Positions 22,101-25,577 of a stretch of 26,410 nt of DNA are shown here, in pieces. Origin of the DNA: RUG806 sp963624415. Its GTDB lineage: Bacteria > Bacillota > Clostridia > Oscillospirales > Acutalibacteraceae. The notes beneath the pieces were generated by a model. That model was not told where the DNA came from and ran no database searches. It saw only the letters and a program-made list of their open reading frames with translations. The translations under genes were made by a program, and so were the position numbers. Positions within the stretch are counted from its first letter, which is position 1. Every line of letters starts with the position of its first letter. The DNA is taken from positions 1 to 26,410 of the forward strand of contig CAVFPQ010000011.1 in NCBI GenBank assembly GCA_963624415.1, read 5' to 3'.

Positions 22101-23846
22101 ACACGCATCGACTTCGTAACTGTTCTTCTTACACTTGTACTTGATGTTGCAACCTACAACGACAACAAGGCAGCTATAATCAAGCTCCTCGGCGACAATG
22201 ACAAGGCAAACAACATCTACAACACCGTAATGGCATTCATGGGCGGCGCAGGCGATTATCACGAGGTTCCGGTAGCTATGAAGACCTTCGACTGGATATT
22301 CAAAGACAAGGCCGGCACCGGTGAGGTTCTCTCACCCATGGTTACGGGCAGTATTTACAGCTACGTATACGGTCCTCTCTACACAAGAGAAATGGGCGAA
22401 TACATTACAAAGTATCTGCCCTTGTTCATCGACACGATGATCACTCTTCTCGGTGTTGAGATTAAGGGTGTAAACCTCAAGAGCCTTGAGGACCTTATCA
22501 AGTCCCTTGTCGGTGAATCGATTTACACAACCGATCTCCTCAACAAGCTTCTGTCACTCATCCAGGGTCTTGTACCGAAGCTTAAAGAGCTCCTCGGCGA
22601 TGAGCTGTTCAAGCACCTCGCAACAATCGTTAACGACTCCATCGGCGTAGACCTGACATATTGGGATAACTACAAGGTTAACTCGATTAACACAGGCGAC
22701 CAGACGGCGTTCGTAAACGAACTTGTCAGAATGCTTCGTCCCGCTTACCCGATTCTCAAGTGGCTCCTTTGCGACGAAAACCTCGCATTCTTCAATACTC
22801 AGGTCGGCGACGATTACATCGTAATCGAATCCGCAAGAGGTTATGCTTACGGTATCATTCCGATACTTGAAGCTCTTAACTGCACAGGCATAATGTCCGA
22901 AGAAGCTTACATTGCGGCGGCTGATGCAAATGCGGACAACATCCTCACTAACATCCTCAACCCGCTGCTCACGAAGGTTAACGCAATCTTCGCTAACCCC
23001 GTAGACGAAATCCTCGCAATTCTTCCTCCCGTTATCTACTTCCTCAACTCCGAAGGCCTTGACGTTGTAGTAAGAAATACTCTCAACGCCGTAGCTAAGG
23101 TACTTGAAACAGTAGAACCCACGGTAGGCAAGGATCTTGACCTCGCAACTCTGTTCGGATTTGACTTCGATGTTGACATTGAAGGACTCCTCGATCAGGC
23201 TCTCAAGAGCATCGAAGAAAAGTACGGCTTCAAGCTTGCTGTTGTTGCAACGGAAGCTGTCAAGGAACTCACTGTCGGTACGGTTGAAAAGTTCGATTCA
23301 CTCAGCGGTCAGGCTCAGGACGGCGAGCAGGCGTACACAATGAAGTACGCAAGCGGTTCCTCGGATAAGGTTGATATGGTAACAATCATCCTCAGACTTG
23401 TTCTCCGCTTCATCTCCGACCCGCAGAACGTAAAGGCAATCGAGGCACTCCTCGTTGATAACCTCAGCGAAGAAGGCTACAAGTTCCTTTGCTCACTGCT
23501 TGAGAACTTCAGCCAGATGTGCGGCACAACAGACGGCATGGATAAGATCATGTACACAGTTTACTACATCTTCTATTCCGCTAACGTTGCTGCTCACTCC
23601 ACAAAGAACTTCCTTGCAGAGTTCAACGGCAACTACTCATTCCTCAATCAGCTGTTCGCTACAAGCGATCTCGCATTCATGAGACAGATTGAAAAGTCAC
23701 TCGGCGACCTGCTTAATAACTACACCGGCGATATTGTTGATGACGATGAAGTAGCACCCAAGGGCTTCGTTAAATTCTTCCAGTCCCTCAAAGACTTCTT
23801 CCAGAAGATACTCAACTTCTTCAAAAAGCTCTTTGGCGGCAAATAA
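1167..23846 (+). CDS. giant secreted repeat protein (7,559 aa), function unknown
   Basis: Seen: an N-terminal signal peptide with Lys-rich start, hydrophobic core at residues 11-29 and an ANA cleavage motif at 36-38. Residues about 40-1000 are not obviously repetitive, acidic and probably helical. Fourteen large modules follow to about residue 7500. The marker motif LLPELLYFINANG has its Tyr at residues 1150 (degenerate), 1735, 2323, 2841, 3288, 3756, 4202, 4653, 5085, 5552, 5984, 6431, 6876 and 7291. Each module also carries WNYFD...YLNYxxDWT, TADNLNKI, WLLFGDDxxFF, GYxNGLVPLLEALG and RADMITI blocks. The C-terminus (7528-7559) is an amphipathic Phe/Lys-rich tail. There is no other transmembrane helix, LPXTG or SLH domain. 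I recognise no named family. Inference: an exported, rod- or solenoid-like surface or extracellular protein of a Clostridia-type bacterium. It is a single-gene transcript with its own promoter, long leader and strong 3' stem-loop. The reading frame is intact throughout, so it is under selection. An adhesin, S-layer-like or matrix role is possible but unproven. Confidence 0.9.
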   Translation: METKFKLPTKILSTFLAVLMAVSCFSIAMPNLATKANAAATSVDYKNLATAFEAASTDGQIASGSYDVSTEEDGTVLIKDNTSDGKIYALADALFTVISKEGKDASFNHNTLIRDRIETTYKKNNDSYPDNLSDLVEICLPVDGNYAYTKDAPLAGTTVSAKAGDPETQFTSQMKSVIKVQRSVKSIVLTYDLDDVPGEVETTVVLTTTADPQSEITTAKDKAGLEWKTRKEWYTNSSVEVTYEKEASPDFSVLKSFVTYTKSKSFAPYYEQYLKDEDNIYMFEESYANNFDDNFKKNYFEKISVLDDEYVDKYLATEDESSGLKNLTAYNSFSEKIKSKYEVIFNRQYVEWAMNGASIAEAVDRDYYKEGTDKETLTKLIAQAQEYEDILNGTYNNIYTEKYGYVNGTIESIIRDAMNAKQVLEAGDVAKSIIYRMKTDENTYYNDTTTLFGLKNYQSNKYTAGNVLITDDELDAAIDWVETQLETFEKTDTDGNNVYDEAGKDAVVKAASEALAKEYPGIDFSDVTTYADLETFLTNLKTERASTTRSETTSANENYFGYFNKFIKESDSLDTAYLTDAYDTELQAKFDESKTAYNAAVKNLGNPIAERIYGKDSYRQSLVNSAKAAILSTLKARVDAQCKHMVDCAGTGVTTTNFSLVKAQKNTIDNKIITINEGTDNETTVSLYTWLGDKVSSGAKANYSKYASGYENTINTIMAKKFDGHKKYELSTNGVYTVRHALNHDMVRYVAGDGATEERYSYTVDKNKVNAVITKLDTFLTSESFTQLLGVDGVSEYSGKNITNLSEYIEDILVSNIFNDKLVNTLVSALFPMITKTLTELLTTKLDTLLGDLCTKPSDTKADAAIDVQKLGKLFTVDNLTLHSGTINLYLNGNHPDGQEATNTFVTVFQGIGLYVHPVSLAAKLEATGNKSTYSTFIADLKKANDDWTWFDKVANGGNGDGEVDSKDFIINSNGKAVLDAKGREQAKYSWGVKDYNTFVTALGDIFTSCLDLLRAVFTNYTFTTSDMTNLIRASGNAKLSYSILKNKDVKVVAINSQTKITINGMSGYQNLWAPIFEALGINTNTSGYSVSDLSVNSGKALSTTFGTSKNNAKPQEFVNALFNPLMILIDKLADSPIATITGILPNVAYCIAYNMVTPLINSLKLNLNLKLGLHFDDAQIKVIGITFDLGNILNKYVTDKENSPLIDQDVNLNLGETLNLNKMLADAGIDITDLNSIANKVVSSLSSSDNNEKKIDIPGINSGKLGLLGTVKTYNSVRTANQNSSLADGKYYYVEADKADVLYDLLSWLLNFVSTEGNLSGLMATLGQSGLGDEIESILGAVDANGALAALVELFLPRGVSGSGSTTGYDFANYNWYQNTQSTDSWTTSPTAEFVYTKYANYWTKAKAEYTYNNLETVANDVIKQYAPDLFLKEDGTYYAGINEWLGSVINNMFDNEGIHNVTKLFSKIGSAVAGNQTIVDLVKEQLNGGKGIDLTTWYNSFGYLDYDYTAYNKAYTTYNSISADETDETKIAERNAAFETISTAPLYPGETRTYTDLEGNSVTKTYNSDFNKLTVVVKRGESVLNATEIGKYTQTDEGTKELTWSWTYDGKTLVDNGTAEARELFTQMFTYLFTPAALVTNLLLTGDDLTLFNNALVIKGYDTYSNAIIPLLEMLGITELPTSAEFKAMEAKETMSGFNKLVDSLFDYVTYLLSDDGGTTVQKVINLLPRLFYFIQSDGITTFLKNALQPVWVLVDTLRPIADVDLDGFVHQFLCDYLGLAYDKTAKDYEVGPVVELVMSLINGNKAEKSYTAAEIAEDKTMVDAIYKLSVENLSLTEIIKVVDYMFGIDLTPAVYAFEGMCISYTEDGVKYGVTGFNSKRGTTDYTLNYKGADTVTVTLSVLLDLLRYGENAKGIDKLLGFVKEETGREGSEVTAAGLLQCVEILIKGKSDEEKNKYKQPNWDYLFEGKEVKLTNGTSTAWVDITDDDNGSKFNGAVANLDMSALSEYHSIYNLKYETDWTEDTAEKSADMLSEILDYVATMLDKTDGTKATSFEDFIVDLLNDKVLNGEILKSLADLIAKLYNALPASACELLSVVLSTNPQYDAEGNIIDSSLDVNFNDWKNSGYVIFDYELTEKKDADGNVINDADGNPIMEKSEKQTWQANPEYAAWADPESESYVKGKDEFIAEMHNLLNSAAPIFAWLFLQEDIDIFYTYGEGVNKKDYGKDAIVLDGLGVYNKLLVPVLEAHGYNNLDSFEFVDGSINDVTPGSYQSVDADGKLVVDSARFTKDIVEIVSKIVSDIVNDPINWVLDRLPGIVYFVNANGFTTIVENVFSNLKEVLDIVNSVLDEDSQINLAFLAKIINNAVGSETTDVTGELNDKFQLDFDTIIALIKKFTGIVIKPELVSYMKSLYIGKIVPFTSANGYQSFTMTYSLDEDKGDMVTILIALLLEIIEDKGTDSDGNAYDNPAAIDALIAGDTGENTGMVSKIVNALRNPTDVVIKDMDWDYFDKDITVAEDTETGTKKVTIPAYEYIYLNYTTNWTQDKSKTVAENLDELVLAVVKMVGGDDYKDYTDVGEAVKQLLNLNNFYTADNLNKILDLLSSNLYGENAVIPTAISNFAGALLGADLTQWNYTYKFESTAADGATYVEDTESGLKYRQDKITTSRLARDENGEVIKDADGNDTYETTDGKIYLVTDRQSFINAVTLMVKPAYSLIGWLMFGEDYTFFNAEDIARNDDGTPKLDALGEKYHEVLVKLPGSEGYANALGLLMEALGCVGGDVQLKGASTYLVDANNNTHDIQRFFNDILTVFCNRIDQIIEDPVDEITGMIPELLYFINAGGIGVVVQNLLSGVIGLLNAVGEINGTSLNINDLVTNILQDVKIGGKTVLKGMTFDIDAINLKYIISIVESVTGLLINDAVGTDLSKFYMGDLEAYNSVSGKLAYRVKFSEDSYNVINPNEGGNGQLSDFITILLSLVIDVLEYKQNAATVVELANINISVEIIEAVVDFLHSNLTVENKPFDWFYFDDTYTLYETDADGKLVVKDPAPETPGTDAETLAKFTNSINYLTYASDWTEETSEYIYQNRNTIISDVLKLANADETDLGKIVSDAVNLNEMIYTADNLNKILDLVQPLLSSVDDSLLSLLNIVLDIDLSELKNMEHFKAEDINGDRTKFVSALTNMLEPAFPILDWLLFGKDIQYFDKKQSDGTIEALISIGGANGYENGLVPLLEALGVTLPNIKEGATTKDVFYVLVNNVLSRAEGILANPVDEVIALLPELLYFINANGLATCVNNLLAGPVALLEKINPALGENAIDLDTLLNKVIEGADMEIDLDLDKLDLLSIATIVEQATGVELTDIFTENKIDKFFFGQMVYYDSAAAGAHFKMSYSSEQGPADMLTFIVNLAIEVLMYKDEANGKDNAKAIDILISGKDPNTGEPLNETVTSIVDILKGLKDASEVTADMNWNYFDETVDLAENEITVPSNAFVYLNYSNDWTYKKANDIDASIEGLVLDIINMNKSDDEKVSSFADFLKDIQLDSFLTAENLNKIYDMIAGLIGGDDAAIPASLLTLAGMVLNADLTTFNYQYHFEAKQEGIVYLTDSPTGLLYRVDTFTANDSEHTGKIYAIDSSDDFAKGLSLVISPAEQLLGWLLLGNSFGFFVSSADGNVDADGVRQTGELIRFAGSDGYGNGLALLLEALGCEGLKKSSEYKNCGELIEDVISSVLARADEILKNPVEEITALIPELLYFINAGGLNVVVTKLAAPVINALDKVEPLTGKKVDIDTLLTDVLKNVLGDKAPEDFTFTLAGVNLQWVIDFAELFTGIEISDAIGYGLEKFALGVVKEYNTASNYEHAYKMVYSEDDNGDDNARDRADLITIILSLVLDVLEYDPQGDYTYPNADAIAKLINSDSVSADMIKGIITIINGYGVSGTKPIDWFYFDSEKSAYNEDGTVKDPAPTYDENSVTGVPENTINYLTYASDWNRETAEYLDNNLEAIIGEVLNLTGKSGTNVAEIIADTFSVSDLYTADNLNAIVNAVTGLTGKVSGSIIKVAGIVLGADLTAYDTMTFTDEQIVDKATFVNGLVQVLTPLTPLLDWLLFGDDIAYFSAKDHPDQDVSKVPAKDLIKLSGYNGYASGLVPILEALGITLPDCTTVESSSEILGDVVTAALDRVEGILANPVDEVLGLLPNILYFINANGISASVQNLLGAGLSLVDAVNNSGLLGKNDDGTFKTIDLNAIINDALAGLEINGNKVNVTIDINNLDLLAIVKIIEGITGLNITDIVAADKLDNFRVGQISYFKSSNGQAAFKMSYSDTQGRIDMLTILINFVLEVIMDENNAAAIEKLMNLEDGTVVKIVNVLGGTDVQFNAKTFNWNYFDKNVTLGENITVPAYSFVYLNYANDWTYDKAAYLDSGLKDLVNGIIKMTAKDGDPVTVEELIAKNVDLNELVFKPETLNSLLNTVSGLFYGENAVIGQHLGEVAGLILGGELAQWNGNYSFEAYDESNAYNEGDASGLLYRVEDGKAIFAIEDAEDFIAGLIKILNPLEKLLSWLLLGDSYEFFVANTINTDSTQDTIIKIGGQNGYKNGLVYLLEALGVEGLKSDYADASALLKDVLTGLVKRVEGILANPIDEVLALIPELIYFINANGLGVTVYNMLGSVINIYDAIAGAGLLDSIEAVKDYNNGTELANGLLTKVLQDLEINGEKAFADVTFDIDNINLGWAIDLVEKATGLDLTTNINSLSTFAIGEVYKYDSASGKDAYKMRFAETGNGTDKARDRADMITIVLSYLIDLLGIEQNQTKIEELVGLNSGTIASVLALLKDYEIKIDAKINWFYFDDTVTVETIDATTDLKSFTPSINYLTYASMWTENIADYLDTNLNDVIATVLEMVASDSDKGKTVAELVKGMFNPETQLYTGEMLQKIADAVVNLTSKIDANVLNTIGLVLDVDLAAYSKMDFGTGKIGKDDFIDGICEIIKPLSGVLDWLLFGDDYGFFSNDKTKVQNLIVINGYQGYAYGLVPLLEALGVKVPTVTADANTDNTVNGLVTAIVDRMNEILADPVEEALALIPNILYFINANGLAAAVNHLLGAALGLVNKVNEEKLITKLGLSLDLNGDGVNDETIDLNGLVNKLLKDNNINVTIDISNITLITIIKVVEALTGLDLETFVKENGIENFYLGQITYFESANGSAAFKMEYVSGAEAKSRGDLITVVVNYLIEAVLYGDNATVIDKLISGTNEDGTPKKDTVSEIIELLEKLGGETEDKNAVPFNWNYFDKNVTLSEDITVPAYSFVYLNYANDWTYDKAAYLDSGLKDLVNGIIKMTAKDGDPVTVEELIAKNVDLNELVFKPETLNSLLNTVSGLFYGENAVIGQHLGEVAGLILGGELAQWNGNYSFEAYDESNAYNEGDASGLLYRVEDGKAIFAIEDAEDFIAGLIKILNPLEKLLSWLLLGDSYEFFVANTINTDSTQDTIIKIGGQNGYKNGLVYLLEALGVEGLKSDYADASALLKDVLTGLVKRVEGILANPIDEVLALIPELIYFINANGLGVTVYNMLGSVINIYDAIAGAGLLDSIEAVKDYNNGTELANGLLTKVLQDLEINGEKAFADVTFDIDNINLGWAIDLVEKATGLDLTTNINSLSTFAIGEVYKYDSASGKDAYKMRFAETGNGTDKARDRADMITIVLSYLIDLLGIEQNQTKIEELVGLNSGTIASVLALLKDYEIKIDAKINWFYFDDTVTVETIDATTDLKSFTPSINYLTYASMWTENIADYLDTNLNDVIATVLEMVASDSDKGKTVAELVKGMFNPETQLYTGEMLQKIADAVVNLTSKIDANVLNTIGLVLDVDLAAYSKMDFGTGKIGKDDFIDGICEIIKPLSGVLDWLLFGDDYGFFSNDKTKVQNLIVINGYQGYAYGLVPLLEALGVKVPTVTADANTDNTVNGLVTAIVDRMNEILADPVEEALALIPNILYFINANGLAAAVNHLLGAALGLVNKVNEEKLITKLGLSLDLNGDGVNDETIDLNGLVNKLLKDNNINVTIDISNITLITIIKVVEALTGLDLETFVKENGIENFYLGQITYFESANGSAAFKMEYVSGAEAKSRGDLITVVVNYLIEAVLYGDNATVIDKLISGTNEDGTPKKQTVAAIINMLEKLGTESLPGDFHWNYMNEDGDNATPATEYDLITLPATPFNNHLTYCTDWTQKTADYLYENLGTLVDTIIKMTGKGEKLTDLIGDMGSKIYTADNLNKILDLTKKLYDLADKKVINLIGLVLSCDLSSWESMHFEASEITDSASFAAGLIQIVKPIYPLLNWLLFGSTYGFFVSDKYTEATGTQETLINIAGADGYINGIAPLLIALGVELPEYSDGYKCATPVKVNGIETDFFSAVINSVVTRVNDVLANPVNEALDLLPGLLYFINANGVSTAAYNLLGGVLNAVNVLVEEGVISLDGGSIEEYVENTLGLNVKNLDLEGIITFLENKEYTKGIKINDVFKGTYEVSEDGTVKFTANAEGGDNILEKFYCGDVVSYTYGGKNGWKMVTKDGEGKGDMITTLLSIVLDVLFYDGNEDAIAELIGSFVDGFTVENFQILKALLTTGVDLEGALKDIDWVYFNEYATDEERTAAIKAVLLDPASNVLPSTKPERTTHYLEYDNNWNADTANYIDANINEIADLVITKFTDYTSLNDILDKEVKSKLYTADTVNWLLGKISGALEKLDDSLIDVIGVALDVDLKALCKTVEANEVTDKASFVAVLSNRLANIGNVLDWILFNQQMTFFTDLATGADAMITLNGGEGYKYGLAPILGALGVDTFVSVPEKAAENSSITAAVLPELLTNVCDRIDEILANPIDEVLALLPELIYFINADGVVVSAQNLVAPIDVLLSTVGEQIGKDDLTFSSLIKFDLGSLNFKEGGILNLVKDKTGIDVYSPIGEYLQKFYFGKLESYTTYGDVGGFKMVYSDEDTRIDFVTVLLTLVLDVATYNDNKAAIIKLLGDNDKANNIYNTVMAFMGGAGDYHEVPVAMKTFDWIFKDKAGTGEVLSPMVTGSIYSYVYGPLYTREMGEYITKYLPLFIDTMITLLGVEIKGVNLKSLEDLIKSLVGESIYTTDLLNKLLSLIQGLVPKLKELLGDELFKHLATIVNDSIGVDLTYWDNYKVNSINTGDQTAFVNELVRMLRPAYPILKWLLCDENLAFFNTQVGDDYIVIESARGYAYGIIPILEALNCTGIMSEEAYIAAADANADNILTNILNPLLTKVNAIFANPVDEILAILPPVIYFLNSEGLDVVVRNTLNAVAKVLETVEPTVGKDLDLATLFGFDFDVDIEGLLDQALKSIEEKYGFKLAVVATEAVKELTVGTVEKFDSLSGQAQDGEQAYTMKYASGSSDKVDMVTIILRLVLRFISDPQNVKAIEALLVDNLSEEGYKFLCSLLENFSQMCGTTDGMDKIMYTVYYIFYSANVAAHSTKNFLAEFNGNYSFLNQLFATSDLAFMRQIEKSLGDLLNNYTGDIVDDDEVAPKGFVKFFQSLKDFFQKILNFFKKLFGGK
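3678..5030 (+). other. codon-usage and composition patch within the giant gene
   Basis: Within about residues 838-1288, Leu is repeatedly encoded by TTG or TTA (for example TTG at 3678, 3702 and 3723, then many more up to about 5020) and the DNA is visibly more AT-rich. Elsewhere in the gene Leu is almost always CTT, CTC or CTG, with only isolated TTA/TTG codons several kb apart. The patch coincides with the most degenerate repeat module. It may be a segment recombined from a diverged source, or an old part that escaped homogenisation. Confidence 0.65.
14313..16937 (+). repeat. near-identical tandem duplication, copy 1
   Basis: This 2,625-bp segment, two modules long, matches 17010-19634 at a fixed offset of 2,697 bp (899 codons). 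By eye I found only three differences: 14349 G/A and 14355 A/G near the left end, and 16928 T/A near the right end. The 2,572 bp between them (14356-16927) appear identical. A 72-bp stretch at 16938-17009 separates the copies and is not duplicated. The identity covers synonymous positions too, so the duplication is recent, or maintained by gene conversion, or an assembly product. Confidence 0.92.
17010..19634 (+). repeat. near-identical tandem duplication, copy 2
   Basis: Second copy of the two-module unit at 14313-16937. The left boundary falls in the conserved WNYFDKNVTL motif shared by every subtype-2 module. The right boundary falls after GTNEDGTPKK, where this copy continues QTVAAII while copy 1 continues DTVSEII. 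Boundaries within or next to conserved module sequence fit homologous unequal crossover. Confidence 0.92.
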
Positions 23847-23875
23847 GAATAAATAAGGCGTAAGCCGAAATAAAC

Positions 23876-23909
23876 CCGCCCCCGACATTCGAAAGAGTGC
23901 CGGGGGCGG
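23876..23909 (+). terminator. stem-loop terminator after the giant gene
   Basis: CCGCCCCCGACA (23876-23887) pairs with TGCCGGGGGCGG (23898-23909): nine GC-rich pairs, one A-C mismatch and two more pairs, around a 10-nt loop. It begins 30 nt after the TAA. The following bases are only moderately T-rich, so termination could be helped by the very strong stem. The next gene has its own promoter. Confidence 0.7.
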
Positions 23910-23917
23910 AGTCTGTT

Positions 23918-23938
23918 AATTAGCAATTAGCAATTATT
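23918..23938 (+). repeat. heptamer tandem AATTAGC (two copies plus a partial third)
   Basis: AATTAGC at 23918-23924 and 23925-23931, then AATTATT. The same heptamer family (AGCAATT, GGCAGTT, GGCAATT) recurs at 25578-25598, pointing to a recurrent intergenic repeat in this genome. Confidence 0.6.
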
Positions 23939-23974
23939 ATTCAATTTATCAAAATAGAGTTATAAGTGTTAATA

Positions 23975-24006
23975 TTGACATTTTGAATTGTATATGATAA
24001 TATAAT
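23975..24006 (+). promoter_or_regulatory. promoter for the PHP-domain gene
   Basis: TTGACA at 23975-23980 is a perfect -35. Candidate -10 boxes are GATAAT (23996-24001, 15-bp spacing), TAATAT (23998-24003, 17-bp spacing) and TATAAT (24001-24006, 20-bp spacing); I cannot decide which is used. Transcription would start near 24010, leaving a leader of about 100 nt. Confidence 0.55.
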
Positions 24007-24112
24007 TTTGTACAGATTGACGCTTCTCGGAGACTAAATTAACCTTATGCGTCAGATTGTAATCAAAACAGGCGGTATTTTTCCGACACCTGCTGTATTT
24101 GGAGGAATAATT

Positions 24113-25573
24113 ATGAAAAAAACAAAATCCGCGTTATCCCTTCTCCTCGCTGCTCTTATGCTTTTCTCATCTTTTATAATCGGTGTATCCGCCGAAGACA
24201 CGCCGAAGTACATTATCAACAACCCCTACAAGGACGTTGATTTTGATAACTGGCAGGGCTATAAGGTTCAGCTCCACTGTCAGACAAACGCTTCCGACGG
24301 CTATCAGACCATTCACGAAATGGTGCAGGAATGCTATGACCTGGGCTATAACGCAGTCGCTCTTACCGACCACGGCACAATAAACAGGGGTTGGACAGAA
24401 CAGCCTCAGCTTGTACCCATTATCCGCTATGTCAAAAAGGAACGCACCAAAATGGCAGATATTATTCCTCTTACAGATGAGGAGTACGAGGCATACGCCA
24501 ACGGCACAGCCAAGACCACAAACGGCGAAGAGCGTACAGGCGGACTTATCGATATTCCCATGGGCATAGAGCTTAATGCCGCGACACCCGTCTGTGACTG
24601 TCATCTTACCGGTTATTACTGCGATTACGGTCAGGGATTTATCGGAGTGTACGGCGACTACGAGACACCTTCCGCAGGCGTAAAAGCGGCAGGCGGCATA
24701 TCGATGCTGTCCCATGTCGGCGAGTATGTCTATCCCGATAAAGACTCAGCGGACCATGTCGGTCAGCCTGTTGACGAATATTTTGTAAATAAGTTTGCCC
24801 GTATATTCATCGATAACAAGGGTTCATCCGTCGGTATGGGCATTAACTCCGCAACGGACGCACACACACGCTGTGACCGTATTCTCTATGATCAGATTCT
24901 TAAAAAGACCATCCCGAACGGCGTTGTTCCGTGGGCGTTTACATTCTCCGATGCACACAACGAGGAAGCCGTAAACGACGCTTATACCATTCACTATATG
25001 CCCGAGCTTACAACCGAAGCCGTGCGTGAAAGCATGGAAAACGGCACGCTGTTCGCCGTATCTCACTATTCAAACGGCGTTGAGCTTAACGGCATGCAGG
25101 AAATCCCCGGTTACAAAGACGAGGACTGCGACACCGTAAACTGGCGCGGGAATGACACTCCGCTTGTTACACGCGTTACCGTGGATGACGAAAAGGGAAC
25201 AATTTCCGTTGAGGGTACAAACTTCAACCGCATAACATGGATTGTTGACGGCAATGTTGCTGTCAGAGGCGGCAAGGATGAAGCCGTATCGCTTGAAGAA
25301 GCCACAACATTCAATCTTTACGATTATGACGGCGATATTGAGTATTTTGTACGCTTTTATATCACCGGCGACAACGGCATTTGCTACTCTCAGCCGTTCG
25401 TTATAGACAAAGAGGGCGTTGTTCGTGAAGCGGTGGAAGTCCCCGAGACAAACGACACATCCACAAAGCTCAGAAAGCTTGTCACGGTTATAGATAAGCT
25501 CTTCTTTAAGAACAACATTTTCATTAAACTGTTCAAATATTTCGTCCTCGGTTATTGGGACAGCTTTTGTTGA
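24113..25573 (+). CDS. secreted PHP-domain putative metal-dependent phosphoesterase
   Basis: 486 aa. The start at 24113 is chosen because GGAGGA (24101-24106) lies 6 nt upstream and a clean signal peptide follows (MKK start, hydrophobic core, VSA cleavage at 25-27). An in-frame ATG 22 codons earlier has no such support. PHP motifs, in order: LHCQTNASDG (54-63), LTDHG (84-88), GIEL with E153, CHLTGYY with H164, LSHVGEY with H201, TDAH (248-251) and FSDAH (278-282). This matches the TrpH-like PHP fold, whose members hydrolyse phosphoester bonds with a metal cluster. In motif I the usual second His is Gln (Q57), which could alter metal binding. Residues about 350-435 look like a small beta-rich domain. 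Residues 452-486 form a Lys/Phe-rich amphipathic tail like that of the giant protein. The substrate is unknown; an extracytoplasmic phosphoesterase is the best reading. Confidence 0.85.
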   Translation: MKKTKSALSLLLAALMLFSSFIIGVSAEDTPKYIINNPYKDVDFDNWQGYKVQLHCQTNASDGYQTIHEMVQECYDLGYNAVALTDHGTINRGWTEQPQLVPIIRYVKKERTKMADIIPLTDEEYEAYANGTAKTTNGEERTGGLIDIPMGIELNAATPVCDCHLTGYYCDYGQGFIGVYGDYETPSAGVKAAGGISMLSHVGEYVYPDKDSADHVGQPVDEYFVNKFARIFIDNKGSSVGMGINSATDAHTRCDRILYDQILKKTIPNGVVPWAFTFSDAHNEEAVNDAYTIHYMPELTTEAVRESMENGTLFAVSHYSNGVELNGMQEIPGYKDEDCDTVNWRGNDTPLVTRVTVDDEKGTISVEGTNFNRITWIVDGNVAVRGGKDEAVSLEEATTFNLYDYDGDIEYFVRFYITGDNGICYSQPFVIDKEGVVREAVEVPETNDTSTKLRKLVTVIDKLFFKNNIFIKLFKYFVLGYWDSFC

Positions 25574-25577
25574 AATC

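Larger units (their letters stand above)
4150..23740 (+). repeat. 14-copy protein-coding module array (about 1.25-1.77 kb per unit)
   Basis: Spacing of the YFINANG marker between neighbouring modules is 585, 588, 518, 447, 468, 446, 451, 432, 467, 432, 447, 445 and 415 residues. The first three spacings are longer and more irregular, and the first copy retains only fragments such as GYQNLWAPIFEALG and ILPNVAYCIAYN. From about 8690 two subtypes alternate. One carries VPAYSFVYLNYANDWT plus a GLLYRVE insertion. The other carries WFYFD, then INYLTYASDWT, without the insertion. Copies at the edges are diverged and central copies are nearly identical, as expected from repeated unequal recombination inside the array. 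Confidence 0.9.
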
